A stretch of 64,000 nucleotides of DNA. Origin: Trichoplax sp. H2. Lineage: Eukaryota > Placozoa > Uniplacotomia > Trichoplacea. Shown here in pieces: positions 13,401 to 25,704 of the stretch. Numbering within the stretch: the first letter of the stretch is position 1; the number at the start of each line of letters is the position of its first letter. The position numbers and the translations under genes were made by a program. Where the stretch lies: contig NOWV01000023.1 in NCBI GenBank assembly GCA_003344405.1, positions 248,001-312,000 of the forward strand, in the 5' to 3' direction. Under the pieces are notes generated by a model that did no database searches, was not told the DNA's origin, and saw nothing but the letters and a program-made list of their open reading frames with translations.

Positions 13401-15813
13401 TATGTAAAGTAACTTGTACTTACTTGTATCATCTTAACAATCTATTTGACTTTATAATCATTAACAATTCCATTATGAACAATTTGATAGTTTTACAAAA
13501 ATTGCAGAAAGAGTTTAGAGGAATCGACTCCACTGTTATAACTGGCATATTAGACGCTGTAAGTATGAATAGTCTGAATAATATTATGGGTTGTATCTGA
13601 AGGATAGATTTACAAAATTTCTGCGTTTTTGAAAATTAAGTAAATCTCATAGTTTATATCATGTCCAGATCGAGCTTATGTTATTATAATTCAATAACGC
13701 TGATATATTGCATTTTAGGCAAACTATGATGAAACGAAAGCAACAACAATACTTCGAGAACAAGAAAGTTAGTGCTTCCTCACCTTCCATATCATGATTA
13801 ATATTGTTGAATAATCAGAATAGTAAAGATCATAAACATACTAAAATTGATGCATATATTCACACTGATTATCTAATAGATGAAAGAAAGAGAGAAGAAC
13901 AAAGGCGGTAAAGGAATGCTTATTTCATGCAAGATTTTTATTCTAAACTATACCGTAAAAAATTTTTAATATATAACATTCAGATTCAGTTATCATTGTT
14001 CGTATTAGTGTATCTAAAACTAAGACTATAAATTATCATAATAGTATAAAACTATTTCTATGAGAATTTCATCCGATTTAATGCTAACTACGGTAATGTT
14101 ACAGGGCAGAGTCAGCAAAGAGGGCCGAAAGGGTTGCTCAAGTAAATGCACGAAAGGAAGCGGAAGAAAAAAGTAGGAAAGAAAGGCAAGCTAAAGAGAA
14201 AGTTCTCGAAGAGCAAAGAGCATCTGATAATTGTAAGTCTTATTATGCACATATTAAGCGTATTAAATTCATTCAATGTAACTATATTGGCCGCATTTGC
14301 AAAGAGATTGTTCTTAAATTATAAAACTGTATCCTTTAATTTACAGTATCAGTTACTTTCCAAGGCGAATTTAAAGATATAGATGAAAAAATAATCGAAT
14401 CAACAATTAAATTCGTAAGTTCTCCTCAAATTATATGAATTATACATATCTGATTTGATGAGTAAATTAATATTCCAGTGTTAGTCTTCACGATAAACTA
14501 TGTTGGAATAATAAGCTATCTATTAAATTTAGGTGGGCTATGATGAAAAGAAGGCTAGAGCAGCATTAAAAGCTTACCGTGGTAATATACTATAATTTAT
14601 GTATTACCATAGTATGTGTTGTTATTCAATAGTAGGCTTCATGGATACGTCGTAACTGCAAATTATTGATATAAATAAAATGAAAGCAATTTATATTAGT
14701 GATTACTCTGTTAAAATCTAATGAATATGTATCAATGTCGTATAGATAGAAATAATACAACAACATCTTCGGCTACAAGGTAAGTTATCCTACTAATTCT
14801 CTTTATTTTCCGTATATTAATTATTGTCTTTATAAAAGCTATTTTAAGTAAATTATAAGCTGACTGTTAATAACGTAATGTAACGGTGCACTCTAAATGA
14901 GTTGTGCTATCTGATAAAATGCTGCTAGCCCATCTTTTACGAATTGTTAATTTATTAACAGATCACCACAGACAAGCACTACCCAAGCCAAAGTAGTAAA
15001 AACACTGAAAGGAAACAGACCTGGCCATAACCTTAATCAACCCGAAAGCAGTACCAGTGCTAGTACTGAAGCTATAAGAATGCCAATTCCTCAGCCAGTG
15101 CCTTCTACAGCACCCAAACAATCTAATCTAGCTTCCAGAGAACCAGCACCCAGACAAAGTAATCAAGCTTCCAGAGAAAGATCTGCTAGAGTTTCGCCTA
15201 CTGTACCTGGTAAATTGTTCGTTAATGAACTAGAATCACGTCCTACCATAATAACTTGTTTATTCTGCTAAATCTAATATATATTCTAATAAATATAAAA
15301 TTTTTGTAGTCTTTACTTAATAGCATCGTATTTCTTTAAATGATTGCTTTAGTGGCCTCTAAAAATAAAGTGCAATATAAGTCGGCAATAGCTTCTATTC
15401 CAGTTGGCCCGCAACCCGAATTTAGAAAATCTGCAAATCTAGACAATCTATCGTAAGATAGGACACTGACCATCTAATATCATTGTTATTATGATTTATG
15501 AAATCAATCTTAATTTTAATATAATTGTAGGAAAGATCGTGTGATTGTAGCCGGCCCTAGTATTGAGAATTGTAATGGACCCCAAAATATTCACGCCGGT
15601 CCCTCTGTCGTTCCTTCTCAAAAGCAGACACCCAAAGGTTTAATTAAAATCTAATTTATTGATCCTATTCTTTAAATTAGCTTTTTTTGATACGCAAATG
15701 CTGATTGAATTTATTTCAAATTGCAAGGACCACAATATGATCTCAGAAAAGGACCGAATCTCTCCATACGTACAGGTCCCGTCCATTTCCAGGGTGTTCC
15801 ACTTAAAAGTTAA
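10466..15813 (+). CDS. WW-domain plus three CUE-like domains and coiled coils
   Basis: Exons: 10503 (or ATG 10466)-10563, 10718-11162, 12613-12691, 12769-12836, 12962-13010, 13150-13174, 13272-13399, 13491-13558, 13719-13767, 13880-13907, 14105-14232, 14347-14414, 14533-14578, 14746-14779, 14962-15209, 15353-15452, 15531-15637, 15728-15813. About 617 residues if the ATG at 10466 is used; the T-rich tract before 10503 may instead be an acceptor with a start further upstream. N-terminal WW domain (LPPGWEAKFDRNTGKY...TKTTSWQDPR), then a Gln/Pro/Thr linker. Three CUE-like helical units follow (F-K/R-x-[VI]-D ... [NG]-[FY]-[DN]-E), separated by Lys/Glu/Arg coiled coils, then a Gly-Pro-rich tail. 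The unusual exon periodicity is described in findings. Probably a cytoplasmic scaffold binding proline-rich motifs and possibly ubiquitin; this is inference. I do not recognise a named family. Confidence 0.85.
10947..11050 (+). repeat. 21-bp coding minisatellite (ATTPQP[PR] repeat)
   Basis: Five near-identical copies of a 21-bp unit (GCAACTACTCCACAGCCACG-like) inside the second exon of the WW gene, encoding the heptad A-T-T-P-Q-P-[RP]. The length is a multiple of three per unit, so copy-number change would keep the frame. Likely to be length-polymorphic. Confidence 0.85.
11798..12081 (+). repeat. Intronic tandem duplication, 128-bp period
   Basis: Inside the 1.45-kb intron 11163-12612 of the WW gene. 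GTCCAYATTCATAGGAAAGA starts at 11798 and again at 11926, and a decayed third copy begins at 12054. The two full copies share the AATGATCATCT, CATCACGACCAATTTAGC and AAATAGCACCGATATGAT blocks with only a few mismatches. Confidence 0.85.
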
Positions 15814-17301
15814 ATGATGCTTGACATTAGCTTCTTATTCTGGATTGATTGGTACGTTGGCCGGGAGAATATCGGCTGATATCTCACAAATTTTCACATT
15901 ATAAAATAGACATACTTTAAAATTGACCTGCAATATACAGGCAAAATATGAAAATATATGTAAATAATAGGGTTATGATGCTGTATTTACAGATTGGCGA
16001 GTTCTTTTATCTTGATAATTATAATTATTTTTGCGCTAAATGCGCAACACCTGTAAGAACGATGATTGGTTAATAAGCTGGTAGATATTTATGTACTTGG
16101 TACTGTAGAATTATAGTTTGCTTCCATCTTAATTTCAGGAAAGATTCGAAATAACGTCTTTTCAATACTGTCATTGTACGTTACTGTATATGTAACGCTA
16201 TTGCCATTTGCTTAAACTTTATGAAGGCTGCATATGTACTGTGAGAATCAATTCATTTTTATTCGTTAGACAATTTATGGACTTAACTAATTATATTGCT
16301 TTAATATTCTAATACTTTGTCATGTCAATATCCACTACATAATAAAAAATAGCGAACCATAATTATCATCAGGTTTTTGGATTTAAATGCGATTTTTATG
16401 AGATGTTACTGATATCAATTTGAAAAATTGCACTACTAGTCCAATCACGTAGCTTAAAAATGTGCTACAGGATTACTCCATGCCCATATAGGGTCGAATT
16501 AAAATGTTACAGTTGTCATAATACGCATATTACTCTTTTATGTGACATTCAATTTTAATAACTACAGGGCAAGAAAACATAAATAGAATACTAAATTTTT
16601 TAAATAACGATTTTTAATGTAAAATTAATGATCAAGTCTTTATAGTTGAATAATATCGTAGTTAAGTTTTAGTCCACATATAAATTTATAAAAGATTTTT
16701 GTCACCATCAAAAATGTTCGATAAAGAGTTAATATAACTATTTTATATAACAGCGGGTTGCAGTGGAGGTTTCGGTATGTAATGCTTTCATTTCACAGCG
16801 CAATTTACATTTATGGCATGCCTTTTAATTTACGAGGGCTAATAATACTGTACATGTGGATCACAAATCATGCAAACAACATCTTTTCGTATAAACAGCA
16901 CTCAAACAACAGAGATTGACTCAAAAAAGTTATTTTAATTACGTAGTATTTATAAGAAATTATATATATATTTGAAGCATCAAGGTAATGCATATATTCA
17001 GAAGTATCGATCTGCATATAATTATAATAAAGCAAGTTTTGACATCACAAAATATTTTGTTTGAAATAAAAGTTACAGTAGTATTCCTGAAAGGATAACA
17101 TAAAACGTACACATTATTCGTATAAATTCTCCTATTTAAATATTTATGATAGCGTAAATTTGAAACTTCTTTCATCAGTTAGTCATATGTATCGCTACAG
17201 AAATTAAAAATCATAGCTTAAATAAATAAAATATATTGGCTACGTCACTTTGATGTAGTAAATATAAATAGCGATACTGCTAATATCGCCTTTTTATATC
17301 A
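15814..17301. other. Intergenic, convergent 3' ends
   Basis: AT-rich sequence between the stop of the WW gene (+) and the stop of GTPBP6 (-). The 71-codon minus frame at 16960-17175 has AT-driven composition (Ile/Asn/Tyr/Cys) and no support. It probably contains both 3' untranslated regions. Confidence 0.5.
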
Positions 17302-20069
17302 TTACTGGCCGAACTTTGAACAAAATTTTCTATATACACCATTACTCATAATACATTTTACAATCAGGCTTTTTCCATTTTTGCTTGGTACCAGGTCTGA
17401 TACATTTGCTTCTCGATATAGCCAACTATCATAAGCGAAAAAGGAAAGTATCAAAGATCATTGAAATCTCATAAACTCGTGATCGTTGTCTGTCATAATA
17501 TACACTCTAAATCATCACATATGAAATATTACTAATACTATTACCTAAGCTGTTGGCCACCGTTTGGGATTTGTAACTTGTAAAATTGCTTGCCAGTTGT
17601 TTTCATTAAGCCATTTTCGATATTTTGACTCAATAATTCGAAATTTTCTTTCTTTGTAGCTGATACTGCCACGGCATTGTGATCATCTGTCGAAAGATTG
17701 GATTGATAGTCTTCTCTGTTTCATTGAGTCCAATATATAACGAAAATGAAAGCGTTATTTAATAACTAAACCGCTGGCAATTATAGGCAAAAACAAGGGT
17801 AAAGATTTAAAAATTAATTTTGTCTCGTACATTAAATCTATTTTGTTATGAACTTCAATCATATTCTCCAGGGCAGTTCTCGGCAAGTATAAATCTCTTA
17901 GAACATTAAGTACACTTGCTTTTTGCTTTTCAGTTTCAGGATGACTAATATCACGAATATGAAGGAGTAAATCCTAGCATTTGAAAATGGAATTAATATA
18001 TTATCAAAGAGAAAAAACATTCCTTAAATTGCTGGTTTAAGAGTACACTTAGATCAAGTAGCAGCGCTATACAGTTATAGAGTATTGGACAGCTACTTAC
18101 AGCGTTGATGACATCTTCCAAAGTAGCAGAAAAAGACTCTAATAAATCATGCGGCAGGTCAGAAATGAAGCCAATTGTATCAATATAAAGAATCTGAAAG
18201 CCAGATATTAATTGCCCAGAATAGACCGTAGTATCTAGAGTAGCAAATAGTTTGTCCTTTGGAATCATTGACTTCTCACCAGTCAAGGCTTTTATCAAAG
18301 TCGTTTTTCCTATATTTGACATTGGTTGAAGTAGAAATACGGTTACATAGGATATGAACATGATCAATTAATGACATCAGTATACCCACACGATTGGATA
18401 AAGTAAATAAACTTACCAAGAATAAAATAGGCTAACAATGCCATTCGTACTGTCTAAAAATTTATATTATTTATTCAGAATGCCATAAGCTGATAATAAC
18501 CTGCATTGGTATAGCCTAGGACTGCTACAGTAGGAATTTCATTTCGTTGGCGTTTTAAACGCACTGTAGCCCTCTTTTGACGAATATCCTTTAGCTTTCT
18601 CGATAACTGCCTATATTTATACTCCAGTGCTCTTCGGCCTATTTCCTGACCTGATTCACCAGCACGTCCAAGATGGCCTCGATCAAGATCATACGCCTCA
18701 ACTGTGAAGGATAGCTGCGATCTGAAAATGAAATTATTTTGATTCTAATTTATACAGAGTTTCTTATCAATTTGCAAATTTATAGTAATACTTTAATACG
18801 CGTCAGTAATTTAAGTATAAAAATATATGCAATAACTTTTAACAATAATTCTACTGTACAATATTTCCTATTCGACTCTATAACTCAGTGGGTATGATTA
18901 GTTATAGCTATATTGCATAGCGTCATTGTAAATGATTAAGTATTTAAGTTAAAGCATACGTAGTAGAGGAGAAAATATACGATTGATATGCGTTTTGTAC
19001 TTGAGCATGTGTAGTATTGTGATGTGTACGAGTACTTAACACCTTGTATAGCACTTTGAAATGTCCTCCTTATGGCAAAGATGTTGAAATAATATCACCT
19101 ATACATCTACTAAAGCCACAATCTAGTCATTCTAATCACTGCATCAATTGAATTTTCTTATTATGTTTATTAATAATATATTCAATCTACAGTATATACC
19201 GAACAGCTTAACATTCTGTATTGCTGTATTGCAACAATTGTACTTTATGATTGTTATGATGTATATTTGATATGCCAATAGAGCTAAGCCATGAGCGATT
19301 GGAGCGTTTACCTTAAATACTTTAATGAAGCTAATTCAACTTGTATTTTTGCTTCTTGAGTACGCGCATGTCGCTTAAATATTTGTAATACAATCCCATA
19401 TCGATCATAGACAGGTAGCGACCATAATTTCTGTAAGGTTTGACGTTGATTAGCCTGTAACTGGGTTGTATTTAAGAAGACAGCGGTAACTTGATGTTTC
19501 TGCTTCAGCTTGTTCATCAAATTGCATAATTCTCCAGTTTTCCCTTTACCAAAAAATGTCTTTTTATCTTCTATTTTTAACGATTCTACTGTTGTAGCAA
19601 CAACTTTACCCTTTAGGGTATCCATTAATGCTACAGCCTCGGCCACTCGAAGTTGAGGTGTTGATAATGTATCCCTATTCCTTCCCCATTTAATATTGGG
19701 ATGTACAATCACAACTTGAGTCAATTGATTATTTAAATTTAATTTCTCATACATTCTTTCGTATTCAAGTTCTAATTCTTCCAATGTGATATTCTTGAAT
19801 TTCTCCAATGATAAGCTCATTCTATCAACGCTATCATCATAGCGATTGCAAATTGAACGACAACATTGCAGCACCACCTTTGCACTAGGTAGATTGCCTA
19901 TCCTTTCCATACTCGCTCCTAACCTACTGCAGCGATAGGCTGACCCGATAGTACAGCCCTGATTCCATGTAGAAACACATTTACAATTATTGCTAGTAGT
20001 AAAATAAAACTGATATAAATTCCTTAAACTAGACCGATAAGGCAGCGATGATTTCAATCGTTGAAGCAT
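17302..20069 (-). CDS. GTPBP6: Mitochondrial HflX-type GTPase (GTPBP6)
   Basis: Exons: 20069-19312, 18721-18501, 18309-18101, 17973-17831, 17715-17545, 17425-17302; 541 residues plus stop, all phases closing. HflX-family GTPase; the human protein acts in mitochondrial ribosome recycling and assembly. The N-terminus (MLQRLKSSLPYRSSLRN) is Arg/Ser-rich with no acidic residue, like a mitochondrial presequence. Then come the HflX N-domain (VHPN...RVAEAVALMDTL, FGKGKTGEL) and a coiled linker (GRRALEYKYRQLSRKLKDIR). The GTPase core has G1 GYTNAGKT split by an intron, LFATLDTT (G2), DTIGFISDLP (G3), NKID (G4) and VSATK (G5). All G motifs are intact. The ATG at 20069 is the first in frame. Divergent from RPL32, 1.2 kb away. 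Confidence 0.94.
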
Positions 20070-21311
20070 TTCTTAACTTGATTCGATCCAGTAAACTATT
20101 CTAGATGGGCAACCTCAAGCCTTCATTGATTCCTGTTTCGATCCGTTGAATGAATAAATCTGCAGGTACAGTATGAGTTGTAGCACACCTGACGATAGTG
20201 TAGGCTATATTGCACGCTGGCTCGAAATAGATATAAGCGGTTAAGGGTGACACATTTTTGCACAGTTCAGAAGCGTACTATAAACAGGTCAAGACACCGC
20301 TAGGGTTCAATATTGTACCGCATACTGTTATGAGCACAGTCTTGGTAGACTGTGCTCATTCCAAACAGCTATTAATGGAGTAAAGCATGGAGATACATGA
20401 TTTAGCACAGGATTAATAGAACCTCCTACACCAGTGTACACATGCAGTACTTGTGTAAATCTCGAACTGCACAGAAAATGTGGAGGATAACTAGTTCGAG
20501 ATCAGGTAGATCGATCTTTTTCTACTATACTGTATACAGGTGGATATGGAAAAGATGTCAGTGATGTGCTAAACTAGTGTCATATACTAATGTTATGATT
20601 CATTCTTCCGTAGTAATCAAACAAGAAGGCTGTAGTAAGTACACTTAACTGAAGGAGAAAATAATTGCCTGAGAATACGGAAAGGGCTGTAGTTAATAGT
20701 GTCCTTTATTTAATCAAAGATCTCTTTTCGAGAGTTTGGCGATGGAGAAACGAAAAGAAAGGAGAAACAGAATATATACTACAGACAGAAGTGACCGACA
20801 GACAGTTCGGAAATGGATAGTCAAGAACGACACACCTACTGTACAATATTGCAACTGTAAATAATTGATACTGGCATTTTTTCTTCATAGTCTTATTATA
20901 CTGTAGTATGGAAAATTGGCACTTGATAGAACACTACTTCAGTAGCACATTACAGTGTACAGTACAGTCAAATTGATTGTACTGCCATACAGTCCAGTAC
21001 AGTACTGTCTGTCAGTCTGAGGCTGAGTGTCAGAGTTAGGACTATATCGGACCGGACCGTGACCGAGAGCAATGCAAACAGTACAGTACTATACCGAGTA
21101 TCAATAATACGCAAGCGCATCATTCCTCGCTTTCTTCTTCACCATCGCCATAAGTGTGCAGGTAGGTTCTTTCGACATGTTGAACTATCCATCGATATTA
21201 CATGATTTCTAATCTCCATCGGTAGATTTTAGCAATAAAAGATCATAGATACAACCATTTTACACTTGTTGACAATGTTTTTTTCAATTTTTTACTTAAA
21301 ATAAAGACAAA
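20070..21311. promoter_or_regulatory. Divergent intergenic region GTPBP6 / RPL32
   Basis: 1.24 kb separating two divergent start codons. It holds a CAGTA-repeat island near 20930-21110. A pyrimidine-rich stretch at 21125-21140 (CTCGCTTTCTTCTTC) resembles a 5' TOP transcription start, followed by a good donor at 21162 (G|GTAGGT), so RPL32 probably has a short non-coding first exon ending at 21161. The acceptor before the ATG at 21312 was not fixed. Confidence 0.5.
20930..21110. repeat. CAGTA/TACTG pentamer island
   Basis: Repeated GTACAGTACAGT, CCAGTACAGTACTGTC and ACAGTACAGTACTA words just upstream of the putative RPL32 transcription start. Same composition as the islands near 9.7, 45.5 and 53.9 kb. 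Confidence 0.75.
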
Positions 21312-21878
21312 ATGGTCACTCCAGTAAATAAGCGAAAAATTGTTAAGAAAAGGACGAAAAGATTCATTCGTCATCAATCTGATCGATATGTTAAAGTCAA
21401 AGTAAATGATGCTGAGATATCATTAATTCTATCTGTAGAAAATTATTAACTCTTTCTAACGCGAAATACTAACATATTCATTCTTTTAGCCGAGCTGGAG
21501 AAAGCCGAAAGGTATCGATAATCGTGTCAGGCGACGCTTTAAAGGTCAATACTTGATGCCTAGCATTGGCTATGGTAGTAACGCCAAAACTAGACACCAA
21601 ATGCCAGACGGATTTAAAAAATTTGTCATACACAACGTCGAGGTAAACATCATGCCCTACGGACAATTTTTTAGGGTAAAGAATAGATGTAATACAGATA
21701 TTTTGATCAATTGCAGGAATTAGAAGTATTGCTAATGGCGAATCGAAGTTACGCAGCTGAAATCGCTCATAACATTTCAAGTCGTAAACGTCAGAAGATT
21801 GTCCAACGAGCAGACGAGTTATCTATCAAGATAACTAATCGCGAAGCAAGGTTACAGAGTCAAGAGGCTGAAGCATAA
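21312..21878 (+). CDS. RPL32: 60S ribosomal protein eL32 (RPL32)
   Basis: Exons 21312-21401, 21490-21642 and 21717-21878 give 134 residues, matching the ~135 of animal eL32. Large-subunit ribosomal protein. It reads [21 protein letters not shown], then [34 protein letters not shown], and [19 protein letters not shown] with a basic C-terminus. Both introns are short (88 and 74 bp), as expected for a highly expressed gene. The start codon aligns with the family start. A pyrimidine-rich putative TOP leader lies upstream at 21125-21140. Confidence 0.97.
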
Positions 21879-22903
21879 AAAGGATGCAAGCTTCGTTTCT
21901 TTCCACTGTAATTGTATTTTATGGATGAACTGCAAAATATTAAAAAGCCATTTTTGTGAATATCTACATCTCCGGTGTTGTTAACTTTGTTTTGGCTACC
22001 GAGGTTTATTTACAAGTTATTTGCAACTAAAAGATAAACTAGAGATGTTGTCCACTGAAATACCTACGGTACTCTATATTTAACTGGTAGCTATAGAATG
22101 CAAGAGTTTGCAATCCAGTCTACTTTCTACCCTATAGTATTGATTCTACGACTTCAAACTGCAACTTGGTTATATACCCATAGCTTAACTGCAGATCCTT
22201 TAGGATCTTTAGCAGTTATTGCTCAAAATATGTAGATTTGTTCTTTTCGTTAGCAGGACCTAATTGTGTACATGATCATACCTTTCCCAAATAATTGACA
22301 AGCAATGTCATGTCAGTGATTAAAAGTAAGTGACAGCTGCGAATCCCGTCATATATCAAAGGTGAAAAAGCGCTGCGGTATGTGGTAGTATTAGTTTTTC
22401 TTTCTTTATATAATAGTAATTAATAGGAAGACATTACACGATTACTTAATGCAGTTTATTAGCTCTTACTGATGATCATCAGCGACAAATGCAGTTGATG
22501 CCTGTGACAAAAGTGCATGACATCAGCACGTAGTACAATATTAAATGGAGCAGCTACGTACGCATGTACTATGTAGTCGGCATGATATTTAGTGCACTTT
22601 CCTTATTATAGTGTCAATAAATTAGTAGTGCACACTAAATTTTGCAAGCCAATTTATAGCGTAAATTGTCATATTTCTAAGCATTCACGTAACCGTGAGG
22701 AAATACAGACAAGCATCAACTGTAATTATTCGCTATAAGAGAGTCCAACTCCACAGACTCTAATATTGCAGATAAATAATTTTAACTTAGCGGGTATTTA
22801 CATAGTGCAGAAATAAGGATGTAAAATTATTATTCTGATGACGTTATTTTAAGCGTCCAAAGCAGGAACTAGTCCTTGAAAATTTTAAAATAGCATGGCA
22901 ACA
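21879..22903. other. Intergenic, convergent 3' ends
   Basis: Between the RPL32 stop (+) and the JmjC gene stop (-). No exon or repeat that I can support. Confidence 0.5.
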
Positions 22904-25704
22904 TCACTGATTGCCGTAAAACTGTTGAATAATTTGGTCAGTAATCATACGACCACGTTGAATGACTTCGTCTGGTAGCAAGGCCAGTATAAAGAGCACC
23001 TAGAATGAATGCCAAATTTGTCAGTTTATTACTATCTCCGTAATTAAAACATTTATTCAATAACGGATTTTACAATAAAAGATCAATTTACCTTCTCTTT
23101 AGGAGAGTATGATTCGATATCATCAGGGAAAGCATCGGAAATAAGTTTATTAGCAGCAATAATTTCCTTCAAGATAATGCTATAAGTAATTTCCAGAATG
23201 TTTACACACAATTACATTCCGCGAACAGAGTATCATTCAAATCTCAACGAAATTAAATGAGTTAAAGATGCTTACTTATAGTTTTTGCTGTTCATTATCT
23301 GACTACTGATTGCAATAGTTTCAACTGGATTATAAACCTAATAGTAAATTTTGTCATTCAAGGAAAAAAAATGGCAGACCATGAGATAGTTCTTACCCAC
23401 AATAACAGATATTGTTCAGTAGAACTTTATCAAATTAGCTTTACTCCACAGTTTATCATGTATCTGCTGTAGTTAAAGCACTCTTTATCAGGGCAAGGTC
23501 TGATGATTAAAGCTGGTACCTGATGGAACCATCCAGGTGGTATAATCAGTAATTCTCCTGCATTTTGCTCGATTTCAATGTAATTAACATTGCGAAATAG
23601 AGGATATTTTTCATCATCAATATTGAAGCTATCAATTGGACTGTATATAAAATAAATGCAATGTATTATTTTACGATTTGTAGGTTTGGCGAGTTTAGCA
23701 TGAAGTTAATATGTGTTCAATCGCTAAACTACACAGCCTCGGTTAATTCAATTTATTTACCTGTTATATTTATAACAATTCAAAGGAAAACCACACATTT
23801 GATTGGGAGTAATATAAAATTTGTTGTCTTGTCCAGGGGGAAAAAGCTATCAAAAAAAGATTAAGTACATTTCCGACAATTATAATTCAGAATAAAATTA
23901 TCAACAAGTATTTAATCTACTGTTCATGTATAACGTCACTCTGATGATAGCAATACTGTACCTTCCAACGTTTTCGACCGTGTAATACAGCATTTGTACC
24001 AGTCCAATTATATGGATCTGTTTATTGGAAAGATGCAATCTCTTGTGATACTCGTATTATAATAAAATTTCATATATTATAATTATCGTTCGTCTCACCA
24101 ATATGCAAGTGCGATCTAGAATGTGCGCTACCCCATAACAGCATAGCATCCCAAGGACGTATCTCTTCTGGGAATAATTTAAAAAAATTTTCCTTGAAAT
24201 AAATCTAAAATTATAAAATATGCAAAATTATGAATGGCATCGTTAGTCATCATCCTAAATACAAGATCGATATACAATGTTCCACGTAAATGAGCATTAA
24301 AGAACTAGAAATACAAAATTTGAGGTTAACTAAATTTTGATAATTTACTGTAATGTACGTTATACAGTATATATATATATATAAAGACTATAGGTATTTA
24401 CACGATGAAAATTAATATTGCTATACTTACAGCTTCTCCAATATCAGCTTTTAGCTTGTCATGACGGTTGATAAATAATTCATCTTGTACATAATGCCAT
24501 CTCGATGGCTTTCCATCTGGTACAACCTGACTAAACTCTTCTATTGTCATAGTTTTGACCTCAGCATTAATCATAGCACCCTAGTTCCAACGAAGATTAA
24601 TAATGCAAATTAAGCTAATTTACAAATTGGATACATCAAGCTACCGGTAAATACTGAAAATTAGTTGATCAGCAATACTACAGAAATTGTCCAGGCTGTT
24701 ACCAAACGCGTGTTAGTACCAATATACTGTACGTACATCTAAAATAAATGCACTATAAATGCTCAAGGTACAGTATATACTACTACTACATACACAAGTA
24801 GACATATCGAATCTCTTCAGTAATGTTGCACAAAACACGCTTGAAGTAAAAGGGGTAGAATAATTTGATGAAACTAACCTCCACACTGACAACTGGTACT
24901 TTTTGATTGCCATAATGGCTTTTAAAAAAGTCGCGATTCCATTTCATGGATGGCCACTCATTAACTACACCACGTATTAATACTGGTCTAAAGAATGCAT
25001 AGATGATCAATAGTTTAAATAGAAATAGCTTTAGCCTATTGCAATACAATGTTAATAAGGACTTTGTTTATCACTGTTGCTAATATGCAAACATCGTAAT
25101 ATCGTGCAGCAAGACTTTAGTTTAGCAATATATTCTACGACTTGTAGCCATGTTCATCTACTGGAGTACTGTACTGCATTTTGGGAACTCTACGTATGAA
25201 TACAAGTGAAATAGTGCACTTCAAGTATAGTAGTATTATCGGCCTAAAATGAAGGACTTTGCATCTAGATTATTATAAAAATATTATTTTAGCAAGATCA
25301 TCTCCTTTACTTGTAGCCATAGCTGAACTGCAAAGTTTCGCTTACAATTGACAATCGAAGTACTTGGTAAATTCCTGCAAGCTTGCATTATCCCTAATGT
25401 TTACTCGATCAGTTGCAAAGGAATAATTTTGTAGATTGAATTCGCTATTAACAAGTTCTGCGTAATTGGTTTCGGTTACATTTTTCATTTCACTAGCAGC
25501 ATTAAAGTAGAGCATAATAAAACCAAAACCACTAACGAAGCAAGCTGATAGAATGATCAAACGCACGCTTAGGCCCCATATTCTTTTCTCTCCATCCGAA
25601 TCATCTTCATCATCTTGTGGTGTTGTGCTGCTCCCTCTGTACCTCAAAGCATGATTACTTTTATCCTTTTGATTCACGACTGCCTTTCTATTTCTATTCG
25701 TCAT
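22904..25704 (-). CDS. Membrane-anchored JmjC (cupin_8) oxygenase
   Basis: Eleven exons: 25704-25346, 24987-24879, 24580-24431, 24304-24263, 24204-24099, 24017-23962, 23846-23797, 23640-23520, 23337-23276, 23179-23092, 22999-22904; 412 residues. Residues 1-43 are basic and then acidic (DDEDDSDGEK). Residues ~44-67 (SVRLIILSACFVSGFGFIML) are a single membrane anchor, with no cleavable signal, suggesting type II topology. A JmjC/cupin_8 core follows: PVLIRGVVNEWPSMKWNRDFF, HSRSHLHIDPYNW (iron ligands His254 and Asp256), HGRKRWKLFPPG and PPGWFHQVYNP (distal His330). The Fe(II)/2-oxoglutarate facial triad is therefore complete. Substrate unknown; a luminal protein hydroxylase is the inference. 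The exon 7 donor (GTGTGG at 23796) is weak and was chosen by phase. Confidence 0.86.
24366..24383. repeat. (AT)n microsatellite
   Basis: Short TA dinucleotide run inside an intron of the JmjC gene. Confidence 0.7.
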
